Shown here piece after piece: positions 7,104 through 15,804 of a DNA stretch of 35,702 nucleotides. How positions within the stretch are numbered: position 1 is the first letter of the stretch; each line of letters starts with the position of its first letter. The stretch comes from Woeseiaceae bacterium (GTDB taxonomy: Bacteria > Pseudomonadota > Gammaproteobacteria > Steroidobacterales > Woeseiaceae). The notes below the pieces were generated by a model that was not told the DNA's origin, did no database searches, and was given only the letters and a program-made list of their open reading frames with translations. The stretch spans positions 1 through 35,702 of the forward strand of contig JASJBE010000052.1 of assembly GCA_030066655.1 (NCBI GenBank). The letters are read 5' to 3'. The translations under genes and the position numbers were made by a program.

Positions 7104-8944
7104 CTTTTTTCGACTTCACGCACCGCCCGGTACGCCTGGCTGATCGCCGTATTCGTGTCGGCCGAAGCATTCGAGTCCGAGTTCGCGATCGCAATGCGTC
7201 CGTAGGGTTGCCTGCCCTTGACCCAGGGCTTGTCCGATTCCGAGGCGTACTCGGGTTCCCACAGCAGGTCGGGACTGTAGGAATAGCCGTGCGCCCAGCG
7301 ATTGACCGTGATGGCTGTGATGTCACGGTCGGGGTCGAAGCCAGCGCCGGACAGCGCCTGGTCGAGCTGATCCTTGACGTGATGCTCGAAAGTCGAGAAC
7401 GGAGTCTCGAGTAACTGCCTGCGTCCGGCTCGCCACTGATCGGGTCCCTGGATGTCATCGAAGTAGGGCACATGGCACATGTGCAGCGTCATGGGCTCGT
7501 CCGGATTGGAGCCGAACTCGTAGCCGCCCATGCTGACCGGGTAGTCGAGTTCGACCTGCTTGTAGAAATCTTTCGTGTAGTAGACGAAACGCAGCCCGAG
7601 CTCGGCGAACGCGTTCCAGTTCGGCACGGTTACCTTCGTGTAGGTCAGCGGCACCTTGACGTTGTAGGCGAGCCCGGCCTTCTGCTCGTCCGGGAGTTCG
7701 GGGCAGAGGTAAGGAATGGCACTGTTGTAGCAGGCCATGATGCACTTCCTCGCGCGAACCGTATGCGCATCGCCGGAGTGCACGTAGGTCACATACACCG
7801 ATCTTTCGTCCTTGCTGTGTGCGACGTTGACGACGGTGCTGTTCAGCCGGATGCGAACAGGCGCACCGTCGACATCGAGCTTCTCGTAGTCGAGGCGTGC
7901 GAGCACGCTGTCTTCCATGCTGGATCCCGGCAGTGCTTCCGGTATCAGGCTCCGCACCAGCAATCGCGCGATCGAGGCGTTCCCGTCCGGGAAGTGAAAG
8001 ATATACGGTTCCACACCGCGCCCGCCCTGCTGCTGGATCGTGTGGGTGAGCCCCGGCAAGCCTCCGCCGTCGCCGTAGCCAAGAATGTAGATCGCAGGAA
8101 CCTCGTCCATGCCGACGCACCAGTAGCTCATGCCCCAGCGCTGGTATATCTCCAGCACTTGTTCGTCGACCTTGACGTAATCCTTGAGGTAGCTGCGGTA
8201 GCTGATCCTGCTTAAGAGTTCGATCTTTTCGTCGCGGCGCATGCCGGGCAGGTAGTCGCGTTCCTCGGTGAAGGCGCGAAGCAGGTCGGCCTTGGCGACA
8301 TCGCTTAAGGGTGTCTCGGCAATGAACTCTTCCCAGGGCCTGCTGCCGTATCCTGTCACGAGCTTTCGCTCGCCGTAAGTTTCGGCGTCGAATGCAATGC
8401 CGTAGGACAGATCAAGCTGGTCGAACAGCTCCTGGTCGAAGTAGTCGTAGAAGCGCTGCACGTCGACGCCAATGTCTTTGAGCGTCGCCTTGGCGATGTC
8501 GGTGTACCCGGACGGCGTGTCTATCGACTCGGTGCCGCCATAAGCAATCTGCGTTCGTCCAGCGACTTCGAACTCATTGCGTTTCGCGTGCCCGCCGAAG
8601 TCGTCGTGGTTGTCCAGGATCAGGATCCTGGCCTTCGGGTGCTCACGACGGTAGAAATGCGCCGCCGACAGGCCACTGATGCCGCCGCCGACGACGACAA
8701 GGTCGTAGTCTTCCTCGACAGGTCCTGCGGCAAAGCTCAAGCCGGCCACACGCGCGTGCATCGTCTCCCAGGACCCGTCGTGACTGCCGCGTAGGCCCGT
8801 CTTCGCCGGAGGGTAGTAGTCGGGACCGAGTGCGAACTTGCTCGCCTCTCTGCCGAAGACCTCGGTCCAGGGTGTCAGCAGCGACGCCCCGATCGCGACC
8901 TGCGTACCGTTCAGGAAATCTCGACGTGTGATCTTGTTCTTCAT
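7100..8944 (-). CDS. Tat-exported FAD-dependent oxidoreductase, spermidine dehydrogenase-like
   Basis: A 614-residue flavoprotein. Residues 1-30 form a twin-arginine signal (ITRRDFLNG then a hydrophobic stretch), so the enzyme should be folded with its cofactor and exported to the periplasm. A Rossmann FAD-binding motif sits at 81-94 (DLVVVGGGISGLSA), followed by LILDNHDDFGGHAKRNEF, typical of the flavin amine-oxidase/phytoene-desaturase superfamily; the C-terminal closing motif includes RQPYGRIAIANSDS. Length, Tat signal and overall pattern recall SpdH, the FAD/haem spermidine dehydrogenases of Pseudomonas and Serratia. This is recognition by memory, so substrate is uncertain; another amine or sterol is possible. 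It lies 25 bp downstream of the small DUF5062-like gene, probably in one transcript, and sits between the two hydrogenase operons. Confidence 0.7.
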   Translation of the reverse strand: MKNKITRRDFLNGTQVAIGASLLTPWTEVFGREASKFALGPDYYPPAKTGLRGSHDGSWETMHARVAGLSFAAGPVEEDYDLVVVGGGISGLSAAHFYRREHPKARILILDNHDDFGGHAKRNEFEVAGRTQIAYGGTESIDTPSGYTDIAKATLKDIGVDVQRFYDYFDQELFDQLDLSYGIAFDAETYGERKLVTGYGSRPWEEFIAETPLSDVAKADLLRAFTEERDYLPGMRRDEKIELLSRISYRSYLKDYVKVDEQVLEIYQRWGMSYWCVGMDEVPAIYILGYGDGGGLPGLTHTIQQQGGRGVEPYIFHFPDGNASIARLLVRSLIPEALPGSSMEDSVLARLDYEKLDVDGAPVRIRLNSTVVNVAHSKDERSVYVTYVHSGDAHTVRARKCIMACYNSAIPYLCPELPDEQKAGLAYNVKVPLTYTKVTVPNWNAFAELGLRFVYYTKDFYKQVELDYPVSMGGYEFGSNPDEPMTLHMCHVPYFDDIQGPDQWRAGRRQLLETPFSTFEHHVKDQLDQALSGAGFDPDRDITAITVNRWAHGYSYSPDLLWEPEYASESDKPWVKGRQPYGRIAIANSDSNASADTNTAISQAYRAVREVEKS

Positions 8945-8969
8945 CTGTTCCCCCGGAAAGAATGCAGCG

Positions 8970-9233
8970 CTACTTCAGCAACTCGTGATCGGGCGGCAGT
9001 TCGTGCCGCACCCACATGGCGAGCCGGTGTCGAATGTTCGGCATATTGAGCTGGTTGTTCGGTAGCGGGCTGATCGCCCCGTCGTGTACGAGCAGGCGGT
9101 AGGCGTATTCGATTTTCAGATCGTGCGAGTCAGTGGGTTCGAATTCCACGACCCCGCGGCGGACTGCATCATCCAGCACGATCCTCAACGCTTCTTTCAA
9201 CAGAGCTTTTTCGTTTTTTAACTTTTTGCTCAT
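8970..9233 (-). CDS. Small DUF5062-like protein
   Basis: An 87-residue, cytoplasmic-looking helical protein starting at ATG 9231-9233. The pattern KNEKALLKEALRIVLDDAV, then KIEYAYRLLVHDGAISPL, then MPNIRHRLAMWVRHELPPDHELL resembles DUF5062, a family of about 85-residue proteins known mainly from marine gammaproteobacteria, with no assigned function. The match is from memory of family members. The gene is divergent from hupS across a 253-bp intergenic region and runs into the FAD oxidoreductase gene on the same strand. Codon use and length support a real gene. Confidence 0.65.
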   Translation of the reverse strand: MSKKLKNEKALLKEALRIVLDDAVRRGVVEFEPTDSHDLKIEYAYRLLVHDGAISPLPNNQLNMPNIRHRLAMWVRHELPPDHELLK

Positions 9234-9486
9234 GGCCCGACAGACGCTCCGGTTTCGACAGTGTACTCCGGCGCGACGGTTGGCGCGTCATTGATTTGAA
9301 TGCTCATCATTCTCACTTAATCCGACTTTATGAGTAGGTAAGAACCACGATTCATTATCACTCCCCGGTGACGCAGCATCAGGGAACGTCCGGGAAGCCA
9401 CGCCACAAAAGGCGTATGCAGGGATGCAAGAAGAATAAGAACAGGGGATCCCCGGCCTACGCACGACCGACCCAGGGGGTACGTCT
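9234..9486. other. Divergent intergenic region and hupS 5' leader
   Basis: This 253-bp gap separates the DUF5062-like gene from hupS and must hold the hup promoter. I see no clear sigma-70 pair and no convincing sigma-54 -24/-12 element. The part nearest hupS is unusually structured: CCCGG (9364-9368) pairs with CCGGG (9390-9394); ACGCC (9400-9404) pairs with GGCGT (9411-9415) around ACAAAA; TGCA-GGGA-TGCA occupies 9417-9428; GGGGATCCCC is at 9444-9453. Several contain GGA in or near the loop, a feature of CsrA/RsmA binding sites. A regulatory leader RNA is inferred, not shown. Confidence 0.4.
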
Positions 9487-10584
9487 ATGCCTGCCAAAGA
9501 AACGTTCTACGACGTCATGCGTAAGCATGGCATCACGCGTCGTAGCTTCCTCAAGTTCTGTTCGCTGACCGCCGCCGGACTGGGCCTCGGGCCCGAGTTT
9601 GCCGGCAAGCTCGCGCATGCATTGGAGAACAAGCCGCGAACGCCGGTCATCTGGCTACACGGCCTCGAGTGCACATGTTGCTCCGAGTCGTTCATCCGCT
9701 CCGGCAACCCGCTCGCCGGCGACGTCATCCTGAGCATGATCTCGCTGGACTACAGCGACACGCTGATGGCCGCGGCCGGCCACCAGGCCGAGGAATTGCT
9801 CGAACAGACCATCGAAAAGTATGACGGCGAATACATCCTCGCCTGCGAAGGCAACCCGCCGCTCAATGAAGATGGCATGTACTGTATCCAGGGTGGCAAA
9901 CCGTACGTCGAGAAGCTCAGGCACATGGCTGACCACTGCAAGGCGATCATCGCCTGGGGTTCCTGCGCGTCCTGGGGCTGCGTGCAGGCGGCGAAGCCGA
10001 ACCCGACGCAGGCGACACCGATCCACAAGGTCATCCTCGATAAACCGATTGTGAAAGTGCCGGGCTGTCCGCCCATCGCCGAAGTGATGACCGGCGTAAT
10101 CACCTACATGGTCGCGTTCGACCGGCTGCCGCCACTCGATCGCCAGGGCCGACCGAAAATGTTCTACGGTCAGCGACTGCACGATAAATGCTACCGACGT
10201 CCGCATTTCGACGCCGGCCAGTTTGTCGAGGCCTTCGACGACGAGGGCGCACGCAAGGGCTACTGCCTGTACAAAGTCGGCTGCAAAGGCCCAACCACCT
10301 ACAACGCCTGTTCGACCATCGAATGGAACGGTGGTCTTTCGTGGCCCGTCAAGTCCGGCCACGGTTGCCTGGGCTGCGCCGAGGACAACTTCTGGGACAA
10401 GGGCAGCTTCTACAGCGCCGTCACCAACCTGAAGGTCGCCGGCAACGTCGAGGCGAACGCCGAAAAAGTGGGCGCCACGCTGGCGACGGCGGCGGCTATC
10501 GGTGTAGCGGCGCATGCCGCAGGCACAGTGATCTCGAAAGCGACCGGCAAGAAATCCAAGCAGGCCGAGGAGGTGAGTGAATAA
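9487..10584 (+). CDS. hupS: O2-tolerant membrane-bound [NiFe] hydrogenase small subunit (HupS/HyaA)
   Basis: Electron-transfer subunit of the uptake hydrogenase, 365 residues. The twin-arginine signal ([10 protein letters not shown], 17-25) exports the folded HupSL dimer. ECTCCSES gives Cys62, Cys64 and Cys65; GSCASWGC gives Cys160 and Cys165; VPGCPP gives Cys194. Subtracting 45 yields positions 17, 19, 20, 115, 120 and 149 of mature E. coli Hyd-1, exactly the six cysteines of the proximal [4Fe-3S] cluster that confers oxygen tolerance. Medial and distal cluster ligands are in the DKCYRRPHF and [16 protein letters not shown] regions and HGCLGC. The hydrophobic C-terminal segment (about 325-350) is the membrane anchor. 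Its TAA overlaps the hupL ATG by one base. It heads the hup operon. Confidence 0.97.
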   Translation: MPAKETFYDVMRKHGITRRSFLKFCSLTAAGLGLGPEFAGKLAHALENKPRTPVIWLHGLECTCCSESFIRSGNPLAGDVILSMISLDYSDTLMAAAGHQAEELLEQTIEKYDGEYILACEGNPPLNEDGMYCIQGGKPYVEKLRHMADHCKAIIAWGSCASWGCVQAAKPNPTQATPIHKVILDKPIVKVPGCPPIAEVMTGVITYMVAFDRLPPLDRQGRPKMFYGQRLHDKCYRRPHFDAGQFVEAFDDEGARKGYCLYKVGCKGPTTYNACSTIEWNGGLSWPVKSGHGCLGCAEDNFWDKGSFYSAVTNLKVAGNVEANAEKVGATLATAAAIGVAAHAAGTVISKATGKKSKQAEEVSE

Positions 10585-12377
10585 TGGTTAGCGTTACGAC
10601 ACCCGACGGCTTCAACCTCGACGACAGCGGCAAGCGGGTCGTCGTTGATCCGATTTGCCGAATCGAAGGCCACCTGCGCATCGAGGTTAACCTCGACGAG
10701 AACAACATTATCCGCAACGCCGTTTCGTCCGGCACGATGTGGCGAGGCCTGGAAGTCATATTGCAGGGTCGCGACCCACGCGACGCCTGGGCTTTCACAG
10801 AACGAATTTGCGGCGTATGCACCGGTGTCCATGCACTGCAGTCGGTGCGCGCGGTCGAGGATGCGCTCGGCATCGAGATCCCGACCAACGCGAACCACAT
10901 TCGCAACCTGATGATGCTCGCGCAGCATATTCACGATCACGTCGTGCATTTCTATCACCTGCACGCGCTCGACTGGGTCGACGTGGTCAGCGCACTAAGC
11001 GCGGATCCGAAAGCGACATCCGAACTGCAGCAGTCGATCAGCCCGTGGCCCAAGTCATCGCCGGGCTACTTCTCCGACGTGCAGAACCGGCTGAAGAAGT
11101 TTGTCGAGTCCGGTCAGCTCGGGATCTTCGCCAACGCCTACTGGGGCAGCCCGGCTTACAAGCTGCCGCCTGAGGCGAACCTGATGGCGACGACCCATTA
11201 CCTGGAGGCGCTGGACTTCCAGAAGGAGATCGTCAAGATCCACACGATTTTCGGCGGCAGAAACCCGCATCCGAACTGGGTCGTCGGCGGTATGCCTTGC
11301 TCGATTAACATCGAGGATGCCGGTGCGGTCGGCGCCGTCAACATGGCGTGGCTCAACATCGTTTCGGACCTGATCGACCAGACGATCGATTTCGTTGACC
11401 AGGTATACGTGCCGGATTTGAAGGCGATCGCGTCCTTCTACAAAGACTGGAATTACGGTGGAGGCCTGTCGTCCAAGAACGTGCTGTCCTACGGCGAGTT
11501 CCCGGCTTACGCAAACAACCACACGAACGCCAGCCTGATGATGCCGGCAGGCGCGATCCTGAACGGCGACCTGTCGACCGTGCATGACGTCGATGTGCGA
11601 GATCCCGAGCAGGTCCAGGAGTTTGTCGTGCATTCCTGGTACGAGTACCCGGACGAGGCCGTCGGCCTGCACCCCTGGGACGGTATCACTGACCCGCGCT
11701 ACGGGCTGGGACCGAATGCCAAGGGCACCAGGACCAACATCGAGCAGCTCGACGAGGGCGGCAAGTACTCCTGGTTGAAGGCGCCGCGCTGGCGCGGCAA
11801 TGCGATGGAGGTCGGACCGCTGTCCCGCTACCTGATCGCCTACGCGCGTGGCAAGGAGGACATCAAGGAGCAGGTCGATCGCACGCTGGCCGAGATGGAC
11901 CTGCCGCTCGAAGCGCTGTTCTCGACGCTGGGTCGTACGGCGGCCCGCGGTCTCGAAAGTTCGTGGCAGGCGCACAAGATGCGCGAGGTCTACGACGAGA
12001 TGATGGCGAACATCAAACGCGGCGACGTCGCGACCGCGAACATGGAGAAGTTCGACCCGTCTACGTGGGAAACCGATGTCAAAGGCGTCGGTTTCGGCGA
12101 AGCGCCGCGCGGTGCGCTCGGCCACTGGGTTCACATCAAGGATACGAAGATCGAGAACTACCAGTGCGTCGTGCCAACGACATGGAACGCGTCGCCACGC
12201 GACCCGGCCGGCAACATCGGTGCCTACGAAGCGTCGCTGCTCGATACGCCAATGGTCAACGCGGACCAGCCGCTCGAGATTCTACGCACGGTGCACAGCT
12301 TCGATCCCTGCCTCGCCTGTTCGACGCACGTGATATCGCACGAAGGCGAGGAACTCACGACGATCAAGATCCGCTAG
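10584..12377 (+). CDS. hupL: Membrane-bound [NiFe] hydrogenase large subunit (HupL/HyaB)
   Basis: Catalytic subunit of the uptake hydrogenase, 597 residues, normal for group 1. Nickel ligands come from the L1 motif [11 protein letters not shown] (Cys76, Cys79) and the L2 motif DPCLACSTH (Cys576, Cys579). The 15 residues after His582 ([15 protein letters not shown]) are the extension that HupD should remove after nickel insertion. It has no signal peptide and is carried across the membrane with HupS. The sequence is strongly of the HyaB/HoxG type, consistent with the O2-tolerant group 1d small subunit beside it. It starts one base into the hupS stop (TAATG) and is followed within 10 bp by the first cytochrome b gene. 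Confidence 0.97.
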   Translation: MVSVTTPDGFNLDDSGKRVVVDPICRIEGHLRIEVNLDENNIIRNAVSSGTMWRGLEVILQGRDPRDAWAFTERICGVCTGVHALQSVRAVEDALGIEIPTNANHIRNLMMLAQHIHDHVVHFYHLHALDWVDVVSALSADPKATSELQQSISPWPKSSPGYFSDVQNRLKKFVESGQLGIFANAYWGSPAYKLPPEANLMATTHYLEALDFQKEIVKIHTIFGGRNPHPNWVVGGMPCSINIEDAGAVGAVNMAWLNIVSDLIDQTIDFVDQVYVPDLKAIASFYKDWNYGGGLSSKNVLSYGEFPAYANNHTNASLMMPAGAILNGDLSTVHDVDVRDPEQVQEFVVHSWYEYPDEAVGLHPWDGITDPRYGLGPNAKGTRTNIEQLDEGGKYSWLKAPRWRGNAMEVGPLSRYLIAYARGKEDIKEQVDRTLAEMDLPLEALFSTLGRTAARGLESSWQAHKMREVYDEMMANIKRGDVATANMEKFDPSTWETDVKGVGFGEAPRGALGHWVHIKDTKIENYQCVVPTTWNASPRDPAGNIGAYEASLLDTPMVNADQPLEILRTVHSFDPCLACSTHVISHEGEELTTIKIR

Positions 12378-12387
12378 GAGTCACGCC

Positions 12388-13107
12388 TTGGCAACGACGT
12401 CCGAATCAGCAATAGAACGCAAGGAATCTCAGGGGCCGATCTATGTCTATGAGGTGCCGGTACGTGTCTGGCACTGGGTGCACGCAATCGCGATCGTCGT
12501 GCTCTGCGTGACCGGCTACTTCATTGCCCACCCGCTGCCGTCTCTGGGCGGTGAAGCGAGTGACCATTTCGTCATGGGCACTTTCAGGCTGGTTCACTTC
12601 ATCAGCGCAATGGTCTTCGCGATCGGGCTGCTGGTCAGGTTTTACTGGGCGATAGTCGGCAATGAATACTCGCGAGAACTCGTGGTATTGCCGGTGTGGA
12701 GTGGTGACTGGTGGAAGCGCGTCTGGCATGAGGTCAAGTTCTATTCTTTCCTGACGCGCAAGGCCAGCAAGAACGTGGGGCATAACCCGCTGGCGCAGCT
12801 GTCGCTGTGGGTGATCAACGTGTTCCTCGGCATCTTCATGGTCTGCACTGGTTTCGCGCTGTACAGCCAGGGTACCGGCGCCGGCAGCTGGGCAGACATC
12901 ATGTTCGGCTGGGTGTTCGTCATCGAGCCCAGTTCGCAGGCGGTGCGCATGTGGCACTACATCGGCATGTGGGTGTGGGTCTTCTTCGTCATCACGCACA
13001 TCTACGTCATCCTCCGACTCGATTTCGCGTCACGACAGAATGGCGTCAGCGGGATGATCGACGGCTACCGGCGCTTCAAAGACGACGGGCCGATGTCGCC
13101 GCAATGA
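12388..13107 (+). CDS. hupC: Hydrogenase b-type cytochrome subunit, copy 1 (HupC/HyaC)
   Basis: A 239-residue, four-helix di-haem cytochrome b that anchors HupSL at the periplasmic face of the membrane and passes electrons to quinone. Membrane segments lie near residues 30-48, 68-87, 137-158 and 193-210. Conserved histidines are in VRVWHWVHA, FRLVHF, MWHYIGMW and THIYVI, as expected for haem ligation. The start is TTG at 12388-12390; an AGGAG seven bases ahead supports it over any later ATG. The stop TGA is overlapped by an ATG (13104) that opens a short hupD-like stub, the same arrangement as at the end of copy 2. It is clearly paralogous to the next gene, by eye about two thirds identical. 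Confidence 0.94.
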   Translation: MATTSESAIERKESQGPIYVYEVPVRVWHWVHAIAIVVLCVTGYFIAHPLPSLGGEASDHFVMGTFRLVHFISAMVFAIGLLVRFYWAIVGNEYSRELVVLPVWSGDWWKRVWHEVKFYSFLTRKASKNVGHNPLAQLSLWVINVFLGIFMVCTGFALYSQGTGAGSWADIMFGWVFVIEPSSQAVRMWHYIGMWVWVFFVITHIYVILRLDFASRQNGVSGMIDGYRRFKDDGPMSPQ

Positions 13108-13166
13108 CAACGATGGATCCGATCAGCGCGGACAGCCGAGAGCCGAGCGCGATCAGGATTCCTTAG
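13104..13166 (+). pseudogene. 5' relic of hupD between the two hupC copies
   Basis: Directly after hupC copy 1, an ATG overlapping its TGA opens a 20-codon frame reading MTTMDPISADSREPSAIRIP. The real hupD, after copy 2, begins MKTIDSIPADGN with the same ATGA overlap. By hand, 23 of the first 33 bases match, and residues M, T, D, I, A and D align without gaps. The stub then ends at TAG (13164-13166). The simplest reading is that a segment containing hupC plus the start of hupD was tandemly duplicated and the truncated hupD decayed. It is probably not a functional peptide. Confidence 0.6.
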
Positions 13167-13178
13167 GGAGGGCTTGAT

Positions 13179-13895
13179 ATGGCGTCAAGCGGGGTAGCAG
13201 CAAGCAACGACGAATACACTGGCAGTCTCTACGTGTTCGAAGCGCCGGTGCGAATCTGGCACTGGGTTCATGCGCTCGCACTGACTGTCCTGGCCATCAC
13301 GGGTTACTTCATCGCGAACCCGTTGCCGTCGACGACCGGCGAGGCCAGCGACAGCTTCCTCATGGGCAACATCCGTCTCGTTCACTTCAGTGCGGCGATG
13401 GTGTTCGCTGTCGGGCTGTTTGTGCGTCTCTACTGGTCCATCGTCGGCAATCGTTACGCGCGCGGCATGTTGTCGCCGCCGTTCTGGGAACGCGTCTACT
13501 GGAGACGCATGTGGCATGAGATCAAGATGTACCTGTTCCTGACCCGCAAGGTGGGGAAGTACAGGGGCCATAATCCGTTGGCCATGATGTTCATGTGGTT
13601 ATTCAACCTGTGGCTCGCGATCTTCATGATCTGCACGGGCTTTGCGCTGTACAGCCAGGGCGCCGGCGCCGGCAGCTGGGCCGATTCCCTGTTCGGTTGG
13701 GTGTTCCTCATTGAACCCAGCTCGCAGGCGGTGCGCATGTGGCACTACGTCGGCATGTGGGTCATGGTGGCCTTCGCCATCGTCCACATCTACATGGTGA
13801 TTCGCGCCGACGTCATGTCGCGGCAGAACGGCATCAGCGCCATGATCGACGGCTATCGTCGATTCAAAGACGACGGTCCGCGTAGCCCACAATGA
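13179..13895 (+). CDS. hupC: Hydrogenase b-type cytochrome subunit, copy 2 (HupC/HyaC paralogue)
   Basis: A 238-residue second di-haem cytochrome b, homologous to copy 1 over its whole length. All the haem-region motifs are intact (VRIWHWVHA, IRLVHF, MWHYVGMW, VHIYMV), and the C-terminus GYRRFKDDGPRSPQ is almost the same as in copy 1. Differences cluster at the N-terminus and in the loop around residues 95-110. An AGGGAGG seven bases before the ATG gives it a strong ribosome site, stronger than copy 1. It overlaps hupD by the ATGA arrangement. Two intact copies suggest either dosage or specialised electron acceptors; nothing in the sequence decides between these. Confidence 0.94.
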   Translation: MASSGVAASNDEYTGSLYVFEAPVRIWHWVHALALTVLAITGYFIANPLPSTTGEASDSFLMGNIRLVHFSAAMVFAVGLFVRLYWSIVGNRYARGMLSPPFWERVYWRRMWHEIKMYLFLTRKVGKYRGHNPLAMMFMWLFNLWLAIFMICTGFALYSQGAGAGSWADSLFGWVFLIEPSSQAVRMWHYVGMWVMVAFAIVHIYMVIRADVMSRQNGISAMIDGYRRFKDDGPRSPQ

Positions 13896-14506
13896 AGACG
13901 ATCGATTCCATCCCGGCGGACGGAAACCCCGACGCCTACGAGACGCTGATACTCGGTATCGGCAACGTCCTGTGGGCCGACGAGGGCTTCGGCATCCGCG
14001 CCGTCGGGACCTTGAACGAGCGCTACGAGTTTCCGGACAACGTCCGCGTCATGGACGGTGGCACGCAGGGCATCTTCCTGCTGCCGTGGGTGCGGGCCGC
14101 GAAAGCGCTCCTGATCTTCGACGCCGTGGATTTCAATCTCGAGCCCGGCACGCTGAAGCTCATTGAGGGCGATGACGTCCCGCGCTTCATGGGCGTGAAG
14201 AAGATGAGCATGCACCAGGCCGGTTTCCAGGAAGTCTTGTCGACAGCGGAGCTGTCCGGCGACCTGCCGGGACGGATCGCACTGATCGGCGTACAGCCGG
14301 AGCTGCTTGACGACTATGGAGGCAGCCTCAGGGACAGCGTCCGTCAGCAGGTCGAGCCTGCCGTCCAGATGGCCGTCAACGTGCTCACGGCCTGGGGCAT
14401 CGATGTCGCCGAGACGTCGGACAACGCTGCGCTTGTTGGCCCGAGCGCACTGGACATCGACAAATACGAACAGGGCCGGCCGGATTTCGGAGGAACGACA
14501 CCATGA
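13892..14506 (+). CDS. hupD: Hydrogenase maturation endopeptidase (HupD/HyaD)
   Basis: A 204-residue maturation protease, cytoplasmic, that cuts the C-terminal 15 residues off HupL after cofactor insertion. The motif GIGNVLWADEGFG (family G-x-G-N-x-[LI]-x-x-D-[DE]-G-[FV]-G) and the second acid in LLIFDAVDF are present, as is the conserved His in KMSMHQAGF; these three are the metal contacts. The ALIGVQPE motif is also typical of HyaD. It overlaps hupC copy 2 at the start and hupG at the end (four bases each). It is distinct from HoxW in the same window, as expected because each large subunit has its own protease. Confidence 0.94.
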   Translation: MKTIDSIPADGNPDAYETLILGIGNVLWADEGFGIRAVGTLNERYEFPDNVRVMDGGTQGIFLLPWVRAAKALLIFDAVDFNLEPGTLKLIEGDDVPRFMGVKKMSMHQAGFQEVLSTAELSGDLPGRIALIGVQPELLDDYGGSLRDSVRQQVEPAVQMAVNVLTAWGIDVAETSDNAALVGPSALDIDKYEQGRPDFGGTTP

Positions 14507-14919
14507 CACACCCGCTGATCGACAGGCTTCTCAATGACTTCGGCTATCCCGAGATCGATCTGGACAGCCACGACGAGTTCGTCGCGCAGCCCGGCATGAA
14601 CGTGCTGTTCTTCGCGGGCGACCCGGAGATGAGCAAAGACACGACAGACGTGGCCGTCGTCCTGCCTGAACTCGTGTCCGTCTTCGAAGAGCAGCTCAGG
14701 CCCGGTGTCGTCACGGACACGTGGGGCGCCGGCAAAACGCTGAAACAGCAATACGGATTCTCGGCCTATCCGTCGCTCGTGTTCGTGCGTGGCGGGGAAT
14801 ACGTCGGCGCAATTACCCGTATCCAGGACTGGAGCGAGTACCTGGACAAGATCTCCGACCTGCTCGTCGCAGCACCCCGGCGCGCCCCGGGTTTCAGTAT
14901 CCCGGTCGTCACGGCCTGA
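14503..14919 (+). CDS. hupG: Hydrogenase accessory protein HupG/HyaE
   Basis: A 138-residue thioredoxin-fold accessory protein of the HyaE/HupG/HoxO family. In other bacteria these bind the small subunit and its Tat signal during maturation of O2-exposed uptake hydrogenases. The segment MNVLFFAGDPEMSKDTTDVAVVLPEL and the later YGFSAYPSLVFVRGGEYVGAI show the thioredoxin-like beta strands and the cis-Pro region; there is no CxxC, as usual for the family. The ATG overlaps the hupD stop, and hupH follows after 27 bp. Confidence 0.88.
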   Translation: MTHPLIDRLLNDFGYPEIDLDSHDEFVAQPGMNVLFFAGDPEMSKDTTDVAVVLPELVSVFEEQLRPGVVTDTWGAGKTLKQQYGFSAYPSLVFVRGGEYVGAITRIQDWSEYLDKISDLLVAAPRRAPGFSIPVVTA

Positions 14920-14946
14920 CATCATCCGGACAAGGAGGACCGCACA

Positions 14947-15804
14947 GTGAGCATCAACCACATTCCGATACGCGTCATGGGACCCGGCAGTCAGCCGGAG
15001 GAACAGCAGAAGCTCTCCTACATTTCCATGCCCAACGACATGTCCACCTACACCGCCCCGTTCCTGGAGGAAGTCGATGAGATCGCCGGCCTGCCCGGCG
15101 CGATGGAAGCGATCAACTGGCTGAGACAGTCTCTGGCCGACTACCGACCCGGCGATCCGCCGATGCTCGCGAACCTGAGCGAACTCGACGCGGATAGCCG
15201 CGAACTCATCAACCAGGTGCTGGGCGAGGGCGAAGTCAGCATCACGCTGGATGGAGACCTCGTCGCCAAGACGCAGGAATCGGTGCTCGCCGGCGTCTGG
15301 CGCACGATGTATCTCGACGGTGACCAGATCGTCGCCGACCTCCTCGAGGTCGGCGAGCTGCCGCATGTGTTCGCCCATGCGATTAAAGACCCAAAGGCCA
15401 TCGACATGGCGGAGCCTGACGATCCCGCAGAGATACTCAATGCGCTGCCGATCCTCTCGGAGCTCAAAGCGCGCGTCGCCACCTACAACGACATTGGCGA
15501 GGCGCACTCGATCAATCTAAGCCTGTTGCCCCTGTCCGATCCCGAACTCGAGTTTCTCGACGAGCGCCTGGGGCGCGGTCCCGTCGATGTCCTGTCGCGC
15601 GCCTACGGCAAGTGCCAGATCATCAGTACGGCGACGCCGAACATCTGGTGGGTACGCTACTACAACTCGATGGGCACGCTGATTCTGAATTCCCTGGAGA
15701 TCGTCGGCGTGCCGATCGTCGTCATGGCAGCCGAGGAAGACCTGGCCGACTCCGCCGAGCGCCTCGAGCAGATCCTGGCGCCTTACCTGCCGGACGTCGC
15801 GTGA
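14947..15804 (+). CDS. hupH: Hydrogenase expression/formation protein HupH/HyaF
   Basis: A 285-residue HyaF/HupH/HoxQ-family protein, partner of HupG in maturing the small subunit of O2-tolerant hydrogenases. The start is GTG 14947-14949 with AAGGAGG about seven bases ahead. Diagnostic segments are the N-terminal PIRVMGPGSQ, the central LLEVGELPHVF, and the C-terminal HupH domain containing LSRAYGKCQIISTATPNIWWVRYYN followed by LEIVGVPIVVMAAEEDL. The last codons overlap the GTG start of the rubredoxin gene. Complete, no anomalies. Confidence 0.92.
   Translation: MSINHIPIRVMGPGSQPEEQQKLSYISMPNDMSTYTAPFLEEVDEIAGLPGAMEAINWLRQSLADYRPGDPPMLANLSELDADSRELINQVLGEGEVSITLDGDLVAKTQESVLAGVWRTMYLDGDQIVADLLEVGELPHVFAHAIKDPKAIDMAEPDDPAEILNALPILSELKARVATYNDIGEAHSINLSLLPLSDPELEFLDERLGRGPVDVLSRAYGKCQIISTATPNIWWVRYYNSMGTLILNSLEIVGVPIVVMAAEEDLADSAERLEQILAPYLPDVA

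Noticed and set aside
9290..9300. FNR-like half site TTGAT upstream of hupS
   Set aside because: No ATCAA partner at four-base spacing; a single half site occurs often by chance.
9285..9305. Possible sigma-54 -24/-12 promoter (TGGCGC followed by TGAT) upstream of hupS
   Set aside because: The -12 element lacks the GC dinucleotide at the required distance, so the match is too poor.
9444..9453. GGGGATCCCC as a terminator or insertion target
   Set aside because: A short palindrome with no T-tract and no flanking direct repeats; kept only as part of the structured leader.
9368..9568. 66-codon open frame over the hupS leader and start
   Set aside because: Very basic, no ribosome site, and it runs out of frame into hupS; considered as a leader peptide but not supported.
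11055..12134. 359-codon open frame on the minus strand opposite hupL, and a similar one (14344-15507) opposite hupD to hupH
   Set aside because: Both are antisense to well-identified hydrogenase genes and show no protein-like composition.
13104..13166. Functional small protein between the hupC copies
   Set aside because: Only the first dozen codons resemble hupD and the frame stops after 20 codons; a duplication relic is the simpler explanation.
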